DNA of 64,000 nt from Nocardioides sp. (GTDB lineage: Bacteria > Actinomycetota > Actinomycetes > Propionibacteriales > Nocardioidaceae): assembly GCA_002729525.1 (NCBI GenBank), contig PBYI01000067.1, forward strand, positions 1 to 64,000, read 5' to 3'. Below the pieces are notes generated by a model that saw only the letters and a list, made by a program, of their open reading frames with translations, was not told the DNA's origin and did no database searches. Below, piece after piece: positions 23,213 to 32,182 of this stretch (position 1 is the first letter of the stretch; each line of letters begins with the position of its first letter). Both the position numbers and the translations under genes were made by a program.

Positions 23213-23476
23213 TCAGAGGTGGGCGTAGACGTCGTCGAGATCGAGGTCGAGCGCGAGCATCATCACCTGGGCGTGGTAGAGCAGCTGGCTGATCTCCTCG
23301 GCCGCACGCTCACGTCCCTCGTGCTCGGCGGCCATCCACGACTCGGCGGCCTCCTCGACCAGCTTCTTGCCGATCTGGTGGACGCCGGCGTCGATCTCGG
23401 CGACGGTGCCGGAGCCGGCCGGGCGGGTGCGGGCCTTCTCGGACAGCTCGGCCCACAGTGCGTCGAACGTCTTCAC
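23213..23476 (-). CDS. hisE: Phosphoribosyl-ATP pyrophosphatase
   Basis: Second step of histidine synthesis, MazG-like all-alpha enzyme of 87 residues, the usual size for stand-alone HisE. Seen are the GVHQIGKKLVEEAAESWMAA helix with metal-binding glutamates and the EEISQLLYHAQVMML helix. GTG at 23476 is chosen by family length; TACCCT (23485-23490) lies eight bases upstream, suggesting a leaderless or nearly leaderless message. The upstream reading frame is a shadow of ribH. Confidence 0.94.
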   Translation of the reverse strand: MKTFDALWAELSEKARTRPAGSGTVAEIDAGVHQIGKKLVEEAAESWMAAEHEGRERAAEEISQLLYHAQVMMLALDLDLDDVYAHL

Positions 23477-23580
23477 GGGGCACGAGGGTACGGGGCGTAG
23501 ACGCCGGGAGCCGCGTCGGCGTCGCGACGCGAGACTCCGGACACCACAGGGCAGCACCCGGCACCACCGGTGCGCGCCGG

Positions 23581-24063
23581 TCAGGCGTCGGCGGCGATCT
23601 CGGCCAGCACCAGCGCGGTGCGCAGCGCCGCGGACGTGGCCTCGTGGCCCTTGTCCTCGGCCGAGCCCTCGAGGCCCGCGCGGTCGAGCGCCTGCTGCTC
23701 GGTGTCGCAGGTGAGGACGCCGAAGCCGATCGCGACACCGTGGTCGAGCCCGACCCGGGTGAGGCCGTCGGTGGCCGAGGAGCAGACGTACTCGAAGTGC
23801 GGCGTGCCGCCGCGGATGACGACGCCGAGCGCGACGACCGCCTGGTAGCCGGCGCGGGCCAGCCCGTCGGCGACCACCGCGAGCTCGAACGTGCCGGGGA
23901 CCCGGACGACCCGGGCGTCCGACACCCCGTGCTCGGCCAGCGCCTTCTCGGTACCGGCGAGCAGGCCGTCCATCACCTGCGTGTGCCACGAGGCGGCGAC
24001 GACGGCCACCTTCAGGCCCGAGGCGTCGACAGGGGCGAGGTCCGGGGCTCCGTGGCCGCTCAT
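23581..24063 (-). CDS. ribH: 6,7-dimethyl-8-ribityllumazine synthase
   Basis: Penultimate riboflavin step, forms the icosahedral lumazine synthase. The 160-residue protein has VAVVAASWHTQVMDGLL, VRVPGTFELAVVADGLA, VALGVVIRGGTPHFEYV (catalytic His region) and IGFGVLTCDTEQQALDRAG. ATG at 24063 overlaps the ribBA stop (ATGA). It is the last gene of the FMN-riboswitch operon. Confidence 0.97.
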   Translation of the reverse strand: MSGHGAPDLAPVDASGLKVAVVAASWHTQVMDGLLAGTEKALAEHGVSDARVVRVPGTFELAVVADGLARAGYQAVVALGVVIRGGTPHFEYVCSSATDGLTRVGLDHGVAIGFGVLTCDTEQQALDRAGLEGSAEDKGHEATSAALRTALVLAEIAADA

Positions 24064-25451
24064 GCGTGGTCTCCGTCCTGGTCGGTCGGGCGGGCGCCCG
24101 TGCGGGGGTCGACCGGCACGTCGGTGCCAGTGGCGGGGGCGCCGACGTGGTCGGGCAGCCCGGGGAGGTCGTGGCCCATCCGGTCGCGCTTGGCGAGCAG
24201 GTAGGCGAGGTTGTGGTCGTTGGGCCGCATCGTGAGCGGCACCCGCTCGGCGACCGGCACGCCGTACTCCTCGAGGTTGGCGACCTTGTCGGGGTTGTTG
24301 GTGAGCAGCCGCACCGACTCCACCTTGAGGTCCTTCAGCACCTGGGTGGCGGTGCCGTAGTGGCGGGCGTCGGCGGGCAGGCCGAGGTCGAGGTTGGCGT
24401 CGACGGTGTCGCGGCCGCCGTCCTGGAGCTGGTAGGCCTGCAGCTTGGCGACCAGGCCGATCCCCCGGCCCTCGTGGCCGCGCAGGTAGACCACCACGCC
24501 GCGACCCTCGGCGGCGATGAGGTCGAGCGCCTCGTCGAGCTGGGGACCGCAGTCGCAGCGCTCGGAGCCGAAGACGTCGCCGGTCAGGCACTCCGAGTGC
24601 ACCCGGGTCAGCACCGGCTCGGGGCCCGACAGCGCGTCGGCGCCGTCCTCGCCGTACACCAGCGCGACGTGCTCGGTGCCGTCGGTCGTCGTGCGGTAGC
24701 CGTACGCCGTGAACGCGCCGTGCCGCGTGGGCAGCCGGGTCTCGGCGACCCGCTCGACGAGGTTCTCGGTGCGGCGGCGGTAGCGGACGAGGTCCTCGAT
24801 GGAGATCATCAGCAGGCCGTGCTCGTCGGCGAACTCGCGCAGCTCGCCGGCGCGCTTCATCGTGCCGTCGTCGTTGACGACCTCGACCAGCACGCCGGCC
24901 GGCGTGAGACCCGCCATCCGGGCCAGGTCGACGGCGGCCTCGGTGTGGCCGCGGCGCACGAGCACACCGCCCTCGCGGTAGCGCAGCGGGAAGACGTGAC
25001 CGGGCCGGGTGAGCTCCCAGGGCTCGGTGGCGGAGTCGGCGAGCACCTTCACGGTGCGAGCGCGGTCGGCGGCCGAGATGCCGGTCGTCGTGCCGTCGCG
25101 GGCGTCGACCGAGATCGTGTACGCCGTGCGGTAGGCGTCGCGGTTGTGCGGCGTCATCAGCGGGATCTCGAGCCGGTCGAGCATCGCGCCGGGCATCGGG
25201 CAGCAGATCACGCCGCTGGAGTAGCGGATCGTGAACGCCATCAGCTCCGGGGTCGCCTTGGAGGCCGCGAAGATCAGGTCGCCCTCGTTCTCACGCCCCT
25301 CGTCGTCGACGACGACGACCGGACGCCCCGCGGCGATGGCGGCGACGGCGTCCTCGACGGCGTCCAGGCGGACGCCGCCGTGCTGGGGGTGCTGGGGGTG
25401 CTGGGGGCCGGCGGGCGGGACGGCGTCGGTGCCGTCGTGCTGCTGGGTCAC
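24060..25451 (-). CDS. ribBA: Bifunctional DHBP synthase / GTP cyclohydrolase II (RibBA)
   Basis: Supplies both riboflavin precursors. The N-terminal half (about residues 29-235) is 3,4-dihydroxy-2-butanone-4-phosphate synthase with VVVDDEGRENEGDLIFAA, and RRGHTEAAVDLARMAGL. The C-terminal half (about 236-430) is GTP cyclohydrolase II with the zinc cysteines in SECLTGDVFGSERCDCGPQL and YLRGHEGRGIGL. Total 463 residues. GTG at 25451 overlaps the ribE stop (GTGA). A Gln/His/Pro-rich N-terminal stretch (QHPQHPQH) is encoded by a short tandem repeat. Confidence 0.97.
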   Translation of the reverse strand: MTQQHDGTDAVPPAGPQHPQHPQHGGVRLDAVEDAVAAIAAGRPVVVVDDEGRENEGDLIFAASKATPELMAFTIRYSSGVICCPMPGAMLDRLEIPLMTPHNRDAYRTAYTISVDARDGTTTGISAADRARTVKVLADSATEPWELTRPGHVFPLRYREGGVLVRRGHTEAAVDLARMAGLTPAGVLVEVVNDDGTMKRAGELREFADEHGLLMISIEDLVRYRRRTENLVERVAETRLPTRHGAFTAYGYRTTTDGTEHVALVYGEDGADALSGPEPVLTRVHSECLTGDVFGSERCDCGPQLDEALDLIAAEGRGVVVYLRGHEGRGIGLVAKLQAYQLQDGGRDTVDANLDLGLPADARHYGTATQVLKDLKVESVRLLTNNPDKVANLEEYGVPVAERVPLTMRPNDHNLAYLLAKRDRMGHDLPGLPDHVGAPATGTDVPVDPRTGARPTDQDGDHA

Positions 25452-26083
25452 TGCTGCTCTCCTCGGTTCGTACTGTCGCTGGCGACCGGGGCGAACCGGG
25501 CCTCCAGCAGCTTCTCCACGTGCTTGGCGAGGACGTCGGCCTCGAGGTTGACCCGGTCGCCCGGCTGCCTGCTGCCCAGCGTGGTGCGGGCGAGGGTCTC
25601 GGGGATCAGGCTGATCGTGAACGACGTCGCCCCGGCCTCGACGACCGTCAGGCTCACGCCGTCGACGGTGATCGAGCCCTTGTCGACCAGGTAGCGCGCC
25701 AGGTCGGCGGGGAGACTGATCTCGACGACCTCCCAGTGCTCGCTGGGCGTGCGGGCGAGGACCTCGCCCACGCCGTCGACGTGACCCTGCACGACGTGTC
25801 CGCCGAGTCGCTTGACCGGGGTGACGGCGCGCTCGAGGTTGACCCGGTCGCCGGGCGCGACGCCGGCGAGCGACGTCTTGTCGAGCGTCTCGCGCATCAC
25901 GTCGGCGGTCCACGCGCCGTCGTCCATGGTGACGACGGTCAGGCAGCAGCCGTTGACGGCGATCGAGTCGCCGAGTCCGGTGCCCTCCAGGACGGTGTCG
26001 GCCGCGACGGTGAGCCGGATGGAGTCGCCGAGGTCGTCGACGGCCCGGACGGTGCCGAGCTCCTCCACGATGCCGGTGAACAT
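25448..26083 (-). CDS. ribE: Riboflavin synthase alpha chain
   Basis: Dismutates two lumazines to riboflavin. The 211-residue protein consists of two internally repeated lumazine-binding domains: MFTGIVEELGTV...SIAVNGCCLTVV and GHVDGVG...SITVDGVSLTVVEAG. ATG at 26083 begins one base after the ribD stop; its own stop overlaps ribBA. Confidence 0.96.
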   Translation of the reverse strand: MFTGIVEELGTVRAVDDLGDSIRLTVAADTVLEGTGLGDSIAVNGCCLTVVTMDDGAWTADVMRETLDKTSLAGVAPGDRVNLERAVTPVKRLGGHVVQGHVDGVGEVLARTPSEHWEVVEISLPADLARYLVDKGSITVDGVSLTVVEAGATSFTISLIPETLARTTLGSRQPGDRVNLEADVLAKHVEKLLEARFAPVASDSTNRGEQQ

Positions 26084-26084
26084 G

Positions 26085-27167
26085 TCAGTGGGCTCCTTCC
26101 GCGGGGGACGGATCGGTGGTGGGTGCGGTGCCGCCGCGCGGGTCGAGGGTGAGCCGCACGTTGGGCTCCTCCCCCGGGCCGGCGGCGTCGAGGACGGCGA
26201 CGTCGAGGACCCGCGGACGGAAGGCGTCGCCGATGGTGGTGACGCCGAGGTCACCGACCGAGGACAGCCCGGCGCCGAGGAACACCGGGGCGACGTACGC
26301 CACCACCTCGTCGACCAGTCCGGCGCCGAGGAAGGCCGCGGCCAGCGTGGGCCCGCCCTCGAGGAAGACGTGCTGGCGGTCGCGGGCGTACAGCGTCGTC
26401 AGGGCCTCGCGCGGGTCGCGGGTGCGCAGGTGGACGGTCTCGGCGTGGTCATTGAACACCCGCCGCTCGGCGGGCAGGTCGCGCAGTCCCATCACCGCCC
26501 GCAGCGGCTGCCGGGACAGCGGGGTGCCGTCAGGCTCGCGGACGGTGAGCAGCGGGTCGTCGACGGCGATCGTGCCGGTGCCGACCAGCATCGTGTCGAC
26601 GAGCGCGCGGAGCCGGTGGGTGTCCTCCCGCGCGGCCTGGGAGGAGACCCAGCGCGAGGTGCCGTCCGCGGCCGCGCTGCGACCGTCGAGGGTGGTGGCG
26701 AGCTTCCAGGTGACGAAGGGGCGGCCGTGGTCCATCGCGAACGTCCAGACCCGGTTGACCGCGCGGGACTCCTCCTCGAGCACGCCGACCTCGACGTCGA
26801 CGCCGGCGTCGCGCAGGCGCTGCGCTCCCCCGGCAGCGACCGGGTTGGGGTCGGGCTGCGCGACGACCACACGGCGTACGCCGGCCTCCAGCAGCGCCAC
26901 GCTGCACGGTCCGGTGCGGCCGGTGTGGTCGCAGGGCTCCAGCGTCACCACGGCGGTCGCGCCGCGAGCAGCGGCCCCGGCGTGCGCCAGCGCGTCGACC
27001 TCGGCGTGCCCGGTGCCCGCACCGCGGTGGTAGCCCTCCGCGATCGTGCTGCCGTCGTCGGCGAGCAGGACGCAGCCGACGCGCGGGTTGGGGCCCAGGG
27101 GGACGCCGGGCGTCGCCGCCAGCGCGATCGCGCGACGCATCGCGCCTTGCTCGACGGGGGTGGCCAC
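26085..27167 (-). CDS. ribD: Bifunctional riboflavin deaminase/reductase RibD
   Basis: Diaminohydroxyphosphoribosylaminopyrimidine deaminase (N-domain) and 5-amino-6-(5-phosphoribosylamino)uracil reductase (C-domain). Zinc-deaminase motifs GTGHAEVDAL and TLEPCDHTGRTGPC lie at about residues 55-90; the reductase domain (about 155-345) has VTWKLATTLDGRSA and FLEGGPTLAAAFL. 360 residues from GTG 27167, with GAGAGG ten bases upstream; the longer upstream frame runs through the untranslated region after the riboswitch. Confidence 0.95.
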   Translation of the reverse strand: MATPVEQGAMRRAIALAATPGVPLGPNPRVGCVLLADDGSTIAEGYHRGAGTGHAEVDALAHAGAAARGATAVVTLEPCDHTGRTGPCSVALLEAGVRRVVVAQPDPNPVAAGGAQRLRDAGVDVEVGVLEEESRAVNRVWTFAMDHGRPFVTWKLATTLDGRSAAADGTSRWVSSQAAREDTHRLRALVDTMLVGTGTIAVDDPLLTVREPDGTPLSRQPLRAVMGLRDLPAERRVFNDHAETVHLRTRDPREALTTLYARDRQHVFLEGGPTLAAAFLGAGLVDEVVAYVAPVFLGAGLSSVGDLGVTTIGDAFRPRVLDVAVLDAAGPGEEPNVRLTLDPRGGTAPTTDPSPAEGAH

Positions 27168-27267
27168 CGTTCGCTCGCCTCTCGGTCGGGCTCGCGGACC
27201 CCGGGGCGGGCGACCTCGCCGCGTGCCCCACCGACGGGTCGGGCACGACGCGAGACCACCGCGTGCG

Positions 27268-27383
27268 CTTCCCATCCGGACTCTCACCGTCGGTCCAGGA
27301 TTTCCACCTGGTCAACCGGTGACTGGCTGTCACCGGGTCGCGGACTGTCACCGCCGGCTCGGAATTTCACCGACCCCAGAGCA
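27268..27383 (-). promoter_or_regulatory. FMN riboswitch (RFN element)
   Basis: The minus strand shows the conserved RFN blocks in order: GGGGTCGGTGAAATTCCG, GCCGGCGGTGACAGTCCGCG, a variable hairpin with arms CCGGTGAC/GTCACCGG, GGTTGACCAGGTGGAAATCC and GACGGTGAGAGTCCGGATGG. It lies about 100 bases before ribD and should repress ribD-ribE-ribBA-ribH when FMN is abundant. Whether it acts on transcription or translation is not clear. Confidence 0.95.
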
Positions 27384-27469
27384 CGCGAGCATGTCTGCTC
27401 GTCCGCACCAGCATGCCACCGCACGCGGCCGGCACGGTCGTGGGGTCCGTCACACGGGACGCGCGGGCG

Positions 27470-27673
27470 TCAGATCGAGTACGTCGACCCGCTCGCGCCC
27501 GAGGAGCGTCCCTCGATGCCGCCCTCGCTCGTGCGGGCCGCGGCGGCACTGCCGGGCGTGGGTGCTCCGCCGGCGGCGACCCGGCGGCGCTGCCGACCGG
27601 CCAGCACCCAGTCGGCCGCGAGCAGGCCGACGACGAGCGCAGCGAGGACGACGAGCGTGATGAACCAGGCCAT
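27470..27673 (-). CDS. Small single-pass membrane protein
   Basis: 67 residues: an N-terminal membrane span (AWFITLVVLAALVVGLLAADWVLA, about residues 2-25), a basic RQRRR stop-transfer, then a Gly/Ala/Ser-rich cytoplasmic tail. I prefer ATG at 27673, because TACGGT (27680-27685) lies six bases upstream, a leaderless pattern; an in-frame start at 27706 also exists. It is just upstream of the FMN riboswitch, on the same strand. Function unknown. Confidence 0.6.
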   Translation of the reverse strand: MAWFITLVVLAALVVGLLAADWVLAGRQRRRVAAGGAPTPGSAAAARTSEGGIEGRSSGASGSTYSI

Positions 27674-27724
27674 GCGGGGACCGTATCCGCGTGGGACGCC
27701 ACTCACACGGCGTACGTGGACCTT

Positions 27725-28195
27725 TCAGACCACCCGCCCGTACGCCGCCAGCACCCGCGTCGCGCGGTCGGCGCCGGCGGGCGGGTCCACCGGCGCGAAG
27801 GCGCCGTCGGCGCGCAGCCGGTCGCCGGCCTCCATCGCGAAGGTCTCCAGGAAGTCGAGCAGCGGCTCGTCGAGCACGACGGGGCGCTCCAGGGCCAGGC
27901 CGAGGTCCCAGGCGTGCAGGGCCAGGTCGAGCGCCAGCACCTCGGTGCACGGGTGGGCGAGCAGGTGCTGCTCCCAGGCGAGCAGAAGGTCGGCGGGGCT
28001 GTCGGTGACGCCGGCGTCGGCGAGACCGGCCTCGTGGGCGTCACCCACGTGCGCGACGACGTCGGAGACCGTCCAGCCCGGACAGCTGGGGACGGGCAGG
28101 TCGAGGTCGGGCACCGACAGGCCGGCACTCCCCTCGCGGAACAGGGCGGCGGCGCGCGGGTAGGGCGAGGAGACGGCGGCGGAGGGCTGGGACAT
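27725..28195 (-). CDS. Maleylpyruvate isomerase-family/DinB-like protein, short
   Basis: 156 residues with the MDMPI N-terminal signature (VPSCPGWTVSDVVAHVGDAHEAGL, about residues 32-55) and ALDLALHAWDLGLAL with the metal-ligand His region, but without the C-terminal MDMPI_C domain of the gene at 10938. The family includes mycothiol-dependent enzymes; substrate unknown. ATG at 28195 has TAGCCT (28204-28209) eight bases upstream, suggesting a short or absent leader. Confidence 0.8.
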   Translation of the reverse strand: MSQPSAAVSSPYPRAAALFREGSAGLSVPDLDLPVPSCPGWTVSDVVAHVGDAHEAGLADAGVTDSPADLLLAWEQHLLAHPCTEVLALDLALHAWDLGLALERPVVLDEPLLDFLETFAMEAGDRLRADGAFAPVDPPAGADRATRVLAAYGRVV

Positions 28196-28235
28196 CGGCG
28201 GCGAGGCTACCGGCCGTGGCGGGCCGTGCCGGACG

Positions 28236-31043
28236 TCACCGCCAGGACTGCCGCAGCACCGCGGTGCCGGCGAGCGGGCTGGTGCCGCGGACCGCGGCCA
28301 GGACACCGGCGCCGGCCGGGCTGCCGGTGTACTGCGGCTCTCCCCCACCGACCCAGCGGCGCCAGGAGGCGGCGAAGTGTCCGGCCAGCTCGGCCCGCAC
28401 GCCCAGGGCGGTCGGCACCGGGTGCCAGACGGTCTCCTCGGTCGGCCGCACGCGCTCAGGCCCGCCGGCCACGACGGCGGTGGCGGGCACGGCGACGTAC
28501 CGCGGCACCAGGTAGCGGGGCGAGCCGACCGGCCCCACGCACTCGGCGAGGGACGCGGCAAACAGGTCGCAGTCGGGTCCCGCCGACGGGCCGGTGGCCT
28601 CGAGCGTGCAGCGCACCCGGCCCTCGGAGTCCAGGCGCCAGCGGACGGCGTCGGCGCCGGTCGACGTGAGCCCGGCACGGTGCAGGCCGTCGGCCACCGC
28701 GCACGCAACCGCGACGACGTCGGGCGCCCCGGTGGCGGCGGCGATCAGACCGCGCCGGGTGCGCAGCCGACCGGGGAGCCGGCCGAGCACCGCGAGGCCG
28801 ACAGCCAGCGGGAGCAGCAGCGGCCAGGCGCCCAGCGCTGCGACCTGGGCACCGGCGAGCCCGAGCACCGTCGCCAGGGTGGCGGGCGCGACGCCGAGCG
28901 CCGGCCAGGTGGCGCCCGCGTCGAGGCGCAGCCCGTCGGCGTCGAGCACCGCGGCCGGGGGTGCCGGGCTGCCGGCGGACGGACCGCCGTCGGGCACCAG
29001 CACGGCGACCCGGGCGGCGTTCGGCCGCACCCAGACCGACGCGCGCACCTGGTCGACGTACGGCTCGCCGACCGCCCAGGCCTCGCGCACTCGGTCACGC
29101 TGCTCGGCGCGCACGAGCATCGCGGCGTTGGTGGCGTCGAACGTCGCCGGGTCGGGCGGCGCGAACGGGGAGAACGACGGGTGCACGTGCGCGACGCCGT
29201 CGACGACGTCGCCGGTCTCGTCGACGCCGAAGTAGCCCTGGTGCTTGCGGACGGTGCGCTGCCAGTCGTTGTCGCCGCGCGGGTGGTCGGCGGCCACGGT
29301 GCAGACCGTCCAGTTGACCGCGACCTTGGCCGGGTCGCGCGGGTCGAGGCGCAGGGTGCGGCCGCGCGTCTGCACGATGCTGCCCGGGGTCGTGGTGGTC
29401 GAGAGGTCGACCAGGCCGGTGGCCGCAGGGGCGTCCCAGCCCTCGCCGAGCAGCGCACGGGTGCCGACGAGCACCCGGCAGCCGCCCTCGGTCAGGAAGG
29501 TCGTCACCGCCCGCACCCAGTCGCGGCTGGTCCAGACGCCGACCACCTGGCTGATGCCGTCACGGTCCGGCTCGCCCACGCTGAGGTCGTGCTCCTCGAC
29601 CCGGGCGCACAGCCGCTCCAGGGTCGCCGGCGCACCCGCGACGGTGCGCCCGGTGACCATGACCGGTCCGAGGGACGCGGTGTGCGGGTCGGCGAGCAGC
29701 GCTGCGAGCGCTCTGCGGGCCGACCCGGCCGAGGGCGGTACGACGTCGCGCAGGTCGGCGCCGACGGTCGCGGTGGCCTGCTCGTGGTCGCAGATCACCA
29801 GCATCCGCAGGCGGTCGCCCAGCACCCGGTGCTCGGCGCCGACGATCGCGGTCAGCGCGTCCGCCTTGCTCTCGCTGCGAGCGAGGACCCGGTCGACCGG
29901 GCTGCGGCCGCGGCGCAGGCCGGTGCGGGTGAGCTGCCAGCCGACCGACGGCAGCGCCCGGCGCAGGCCCTCGGCAACGTCGACGTCGCGGTCGTCGACG
30001 CTGTCGCGCACGCACCCGGCGTACCAGTCGCCGACGAGCAGCGCCCAGTCCTCCGACGAGGGCGCACGCCGGTGCTGCTCCCCCACCAGGTCGACGCCCT
30101 CGCGCGAGAGCGGCTCGCCGTCGGGGTGGCGCCACAGCCCGGCGTGCAGCAGCCGCAGCGCGGCGTCGGCGAGGTCGGGCTCGGCCTCCGCGACCCGGTG
30201 GAACGGCACCTGGCCGGCGAACCGCTGGTCGACCCAGGTCAGGAAGGGTGTCGAGCCGAACGTCGGGTCGACCAGCGCGGTGGTGAGCTCGGCGAAGCGC
30301 TCGCGCTGCCCGTCGACCCAGTCCTGCTCGGTCGGCGACGGCTCGGTGAGCCAGACGAGGTCGACGAAGGGTGCGAGATGCCCCTCCTTCACGACGGCCG
30401 GGATGGAGGTCTCGTGCACGACGTCGCCGAAGAGCTCGTGCACCAGGGCGGCCTGGTCGGCGCTCAGCGAGGTCGGCGGGGTCGCGGTCAGACCGAGCAC
30501 CACGGCGTCGGGCAGCTGCTCCAGGACCGCGGCGAGCAGCCGTCCCCAGGTCTCCAGCAGGTGGTGGCACTCGTCGAGCACCAGGGTCAGCGGTCCGGCG
30601 TCGCGCATCGCCTCGACCAGCGCCCGGCCGTGGGGGTGCAGGCGGTGGAGCTCGCCGGGCGGCTCGTCCTCCCCCGGCTCGCGCGGCAGGTCGTCGAAGA
30701 CCGCCAGTGACTGGTAGGTCAGCGCGGTCACCGGGTGCTGGAGCGCTCGGTCGCTCCCGACGGGCACCGGGTGCGGGTCCTGGCCGGGCTCGCACATCTG
30801 CTCCCAGCCGCGCACCCACTGGCCCTGGATGGCCGTGTTCGGGCTGAGCACGACCGCGGGCCGGCGCTCGCGACGGATCGTCTCCAGCCCGACGAGCGTC
30901 TTGCCGGCCCCCGGCGGGAGCACGACCCAGGCGCGGGATCGTCCGGTCGCCCTCGCGGCGGCAAGCGCGTCGAGTGCCTCGCCCTGGTGGCGGCGGAACG
31001 GGTACGGCGCACGCAGCGCGTCGTACGCGCCGTCCCCGGTCAC
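28236..31043 (-). CDS. Large SF2 DEAD/DEAH-type helicase with predicted membrane hairpin
   Basis: 935 residues. The N-terminal SF2 ATPase core has Walker A LPPGAGKT (about residues 42-49), DECHH Walker B (157-161), GLTATPP (motif III, about 184-190) and a late QTRGRTLRLDP (motif VI) preceded by VLVGTRALLGEGWDAP. After the core, residues of about 715-758 form a long hydrophobic stretch (ALGVAPATLATVLGLAG then WPLLLPLAVGLAVLG) that could be two transmembrane helices, followed by a 177-residue conserved-looking tail. GTG at 31043 starts three bases after rpe. Substrate and role are unknown. Confidence 0.85.
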   Translation of the reverse strand: MTGDGAYDALRAPYPFRRHQGEALDALAAARATGRSRAWVVLPPGAGKTLVGLETIRRERRPAVVLSPNTAIQGQWVRGWEQMCEPGQDPHPVPVGSDRALQHPVTALTYQSLAVFDDLPREPGEDEPPGELHRLHPHGRALVEAMRDAGPLTLVLDECHHLLETWGRLLAAVLEQLPDAVVLGLTATPPTSLSADQAALVHELFGDVVHETSIPAVVKEGHLAPFVDLVWLTEPSPTEQDWVDGQRERFAELTTALVDPTFGSTPFLTWVDQRFAGQVPFHRVAEAEPDLADAALRLLHAGLWRHPDGEPLSREGVDLVGEQHRRAPSSEDWALLVGDWYAGCVRDSVDDRDVDVAEGLRRALPSVGWQLTRTGLRRGRSPVDRVLARSESKADALTAIVGAEHRVLGDRLRMLVICDHEQATATVGADLRDVVPPSAGSARRALAALLADPHTASLGPVMVTGRTVAGAPATLERLCARVEEHDLSVGEPDRDGISQVVGVWTSRDWVRAVTTFLTEGGCRVLVGTRALLGEGWDAPAATGLVDLSTTTTPGSIVQTRGRTLRLDPRDPAKVAVNWTVCTVAADHPRGDNDWQRTVRKHQGYFGVDETGDVVDGVAHVHPSFSPFAPPDPATFDATNAAMLVRAEQRDRVREAWAVGEPYVDQVRASVWVRPNAARVAVLVPDGGPSAGSPAPPAAVLDADGLRLDAGATWPALGVAPATLATVLGLAGAQVAALGAWPLLLPLAVGLAVLGRLPGRLRTRRGLIAAATGAPDVVAVACAVADGLHRAGLTSTGADAVRWRLDSEGRVRCTLEATGPSAGPDCDLFAASLAECVGPVGSPRYLVPRYVAVPATAVVAGGPERVRPTEETVWHPVPTALGVRAELAGHFAASWRRWVGGGEPQYTGSPAGAGVLAAVRGTSPLAGTAVLRQSWR

Positions 31044-31046
31044 GGC

Positions 31047-31718
31047 TCAGGCCTGGGTGGTCCGCGCGGCCTCGGCCGCGGCGCGCAGGTCGGCGATCAT
31101 CGCGTCGGGGTCGTCGGCGGAGTAGACCGCAGAGCCGGCGACGAAGACGTCGGCGCCGGCCTCGGCGCAGCGGCCGATCGTCTCCAGCGACACCCCGCCG
31201 TCGACCTGGAGCCAGGTCTCGACGCCGTGGGCGTCCATCATCGCCCGGGCCCGACGGATCTTCGGGAGCACCAGGTCCAGGAACTTCTGGCCGCCGAAGC
31301 CCGGCTCGACGGTCATCAGCAGCAGCATGTCCAGCTCGGGCAGCAGGTCCTCGTACGGCTCCACCGGGGTGGCCGGCTTCAGCGCCATGCTGGCCCGACC
31401 GCCCGCGGCCCGGATCTCGCGCGCCAGGCGCACCGGGGCCTTCGCCGCCTCCACGTGGAAGGTCACTGACGCGCAGCCCGCCTCGACGTACGTCGGCGCG
31501 TGCCGGTCGGGGTCCTCGATCATCAGGTGCGCGTCGAGGGGGACGTCGGTCGACCGCGCGAGCGCCTCCACCATCGTCGGCCCGAACGTCAGGTTGGGGA
31601 CGAAGTGGTTGTCCATCACGTCGACGTGCACGTAGTCGGCGCCCGGGATGCGCGCGACCTCGGCGCCGAGCGCGGCGAAGTCGGCGTTCAGGATGCTGGG
31701 AGTGATCTGCATGCCCAC
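31047..31718 (-). CDS. rpe: Ribulose-phosphate 3-epimerase
   Basis: Interconverts ribulose-5-phosphate and xylulose-5-phosphate, giving pentose phosphate for riboflavin and nucleotide synthesis. The 223-residue TIM barrel has ITPSILNADFAALG, VHVDVMDNHFVPNLTFGP (metal His/Asp), LMTVEPGFGGQKF and VDGGVSLETI. GTG at 31718 is favoured over ATG 31712 because TACCCT (31726-31731) lies seven bases upstream, a leaderless pattern. Confidence 0.96.
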   Translation of the reverse strand: MGMQITPSILNADFAALGAEVARIPGADYVHVDVMDNHFVPNLTFGPTMVEALARSTDVPLDAHLMIEDPDRHAPTYVEAGCASVTFHVEAAKAPVRLAREIRAAGGRASMALKPATPVEPYEDLLPELDMLLLMTVEPGFGGQKFLDLVLPKIRRARAMMDAHGVETWLQVDGGVSLETIGRCAEAGADVFVAGSAVYSADDPDAMIADLRAAAEAARTTQA

Positions 31719-31741
31719 GCGTCGGAGGGTAGTGGTCGGGC

Positions 31742-32182
31742 TCAGTAGTCGCCCGGGTCGGGCTCCTCGCGGCTGCGGGTGACCTCGAGGTCGGCCACCT
31801 CGCAGCCCAGGGTGCGCAGCGCCTTGAGCAGTGCGCGGGCCAGGGCGTGCGCCTGGCCGAGGTTGGCCTCACGTTGGTAGTCGCGCCACTGCTCCGACCA
31901 GGGCCGCTCCCAGCCCTGCTTCTCCAGCGACCGCTCGGTCTCCGGGCTCATCTCCCAGGTGCCGCCGAACGACGTCGAGCCCACGACCTCCGCCACGAGG
32001 GCGTTCTGCGCGGCGGTCACCTGCGCCCAGCGGCGCGGTCGGTCGGACGGCGCCGTGCGCAGGCCGAGGAGGCCCGTGCGCACGACCGGGCGTTCCTCCC
32101 CGATCGTGATGACGTCGCCGAGATCGAGGGCGACGATGGCGCTGCCCAGGCGGCGGGCGGCGTCGTCCCAGTCGCCCCTCAT
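31742..32182 (-). CDS. Small acidic protein, possibly TY-Chap-like
   Basis: 146 residues, mixed alpha/beta, no signal peptide. The layout (WDDAARRLGSAIVALDLGDVITIG..., RRWAQVTAAQNALVAEVVG, LEKQGWERPW, then a long helix) resembles TY-Chap (YbjN/CesT-like) chaperone domains, but this is a weak recognition by eye. ATG at 32182 overlaps the stop of the polymerase gene by one base (TGATG), so the two are coupled. Function unknown. Confidence 0.6.
   Translation of the reverse strand: MRGDWDDAARRLGSAIVALDLGDVITIGEERPVVRTGLLGLRTAPSDRPRRWAQVTAAQNALVAEVVGSTSFGGTWEMSPETERSLEKQGWERPWSEQWRDYQREANLGQAHALARALLKALRTLGCEVADLEVTRSREEPDPGDY

Noticed and set aside
25370..25420. Tandem CTGGGGGTG-type repeat at the start of ribBA as a phase-variation tract
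   Set aside because: The three 9-bp copies are in frame, short and encode a tolerated His-Pro-Gln stretch; nothing suggests switching.
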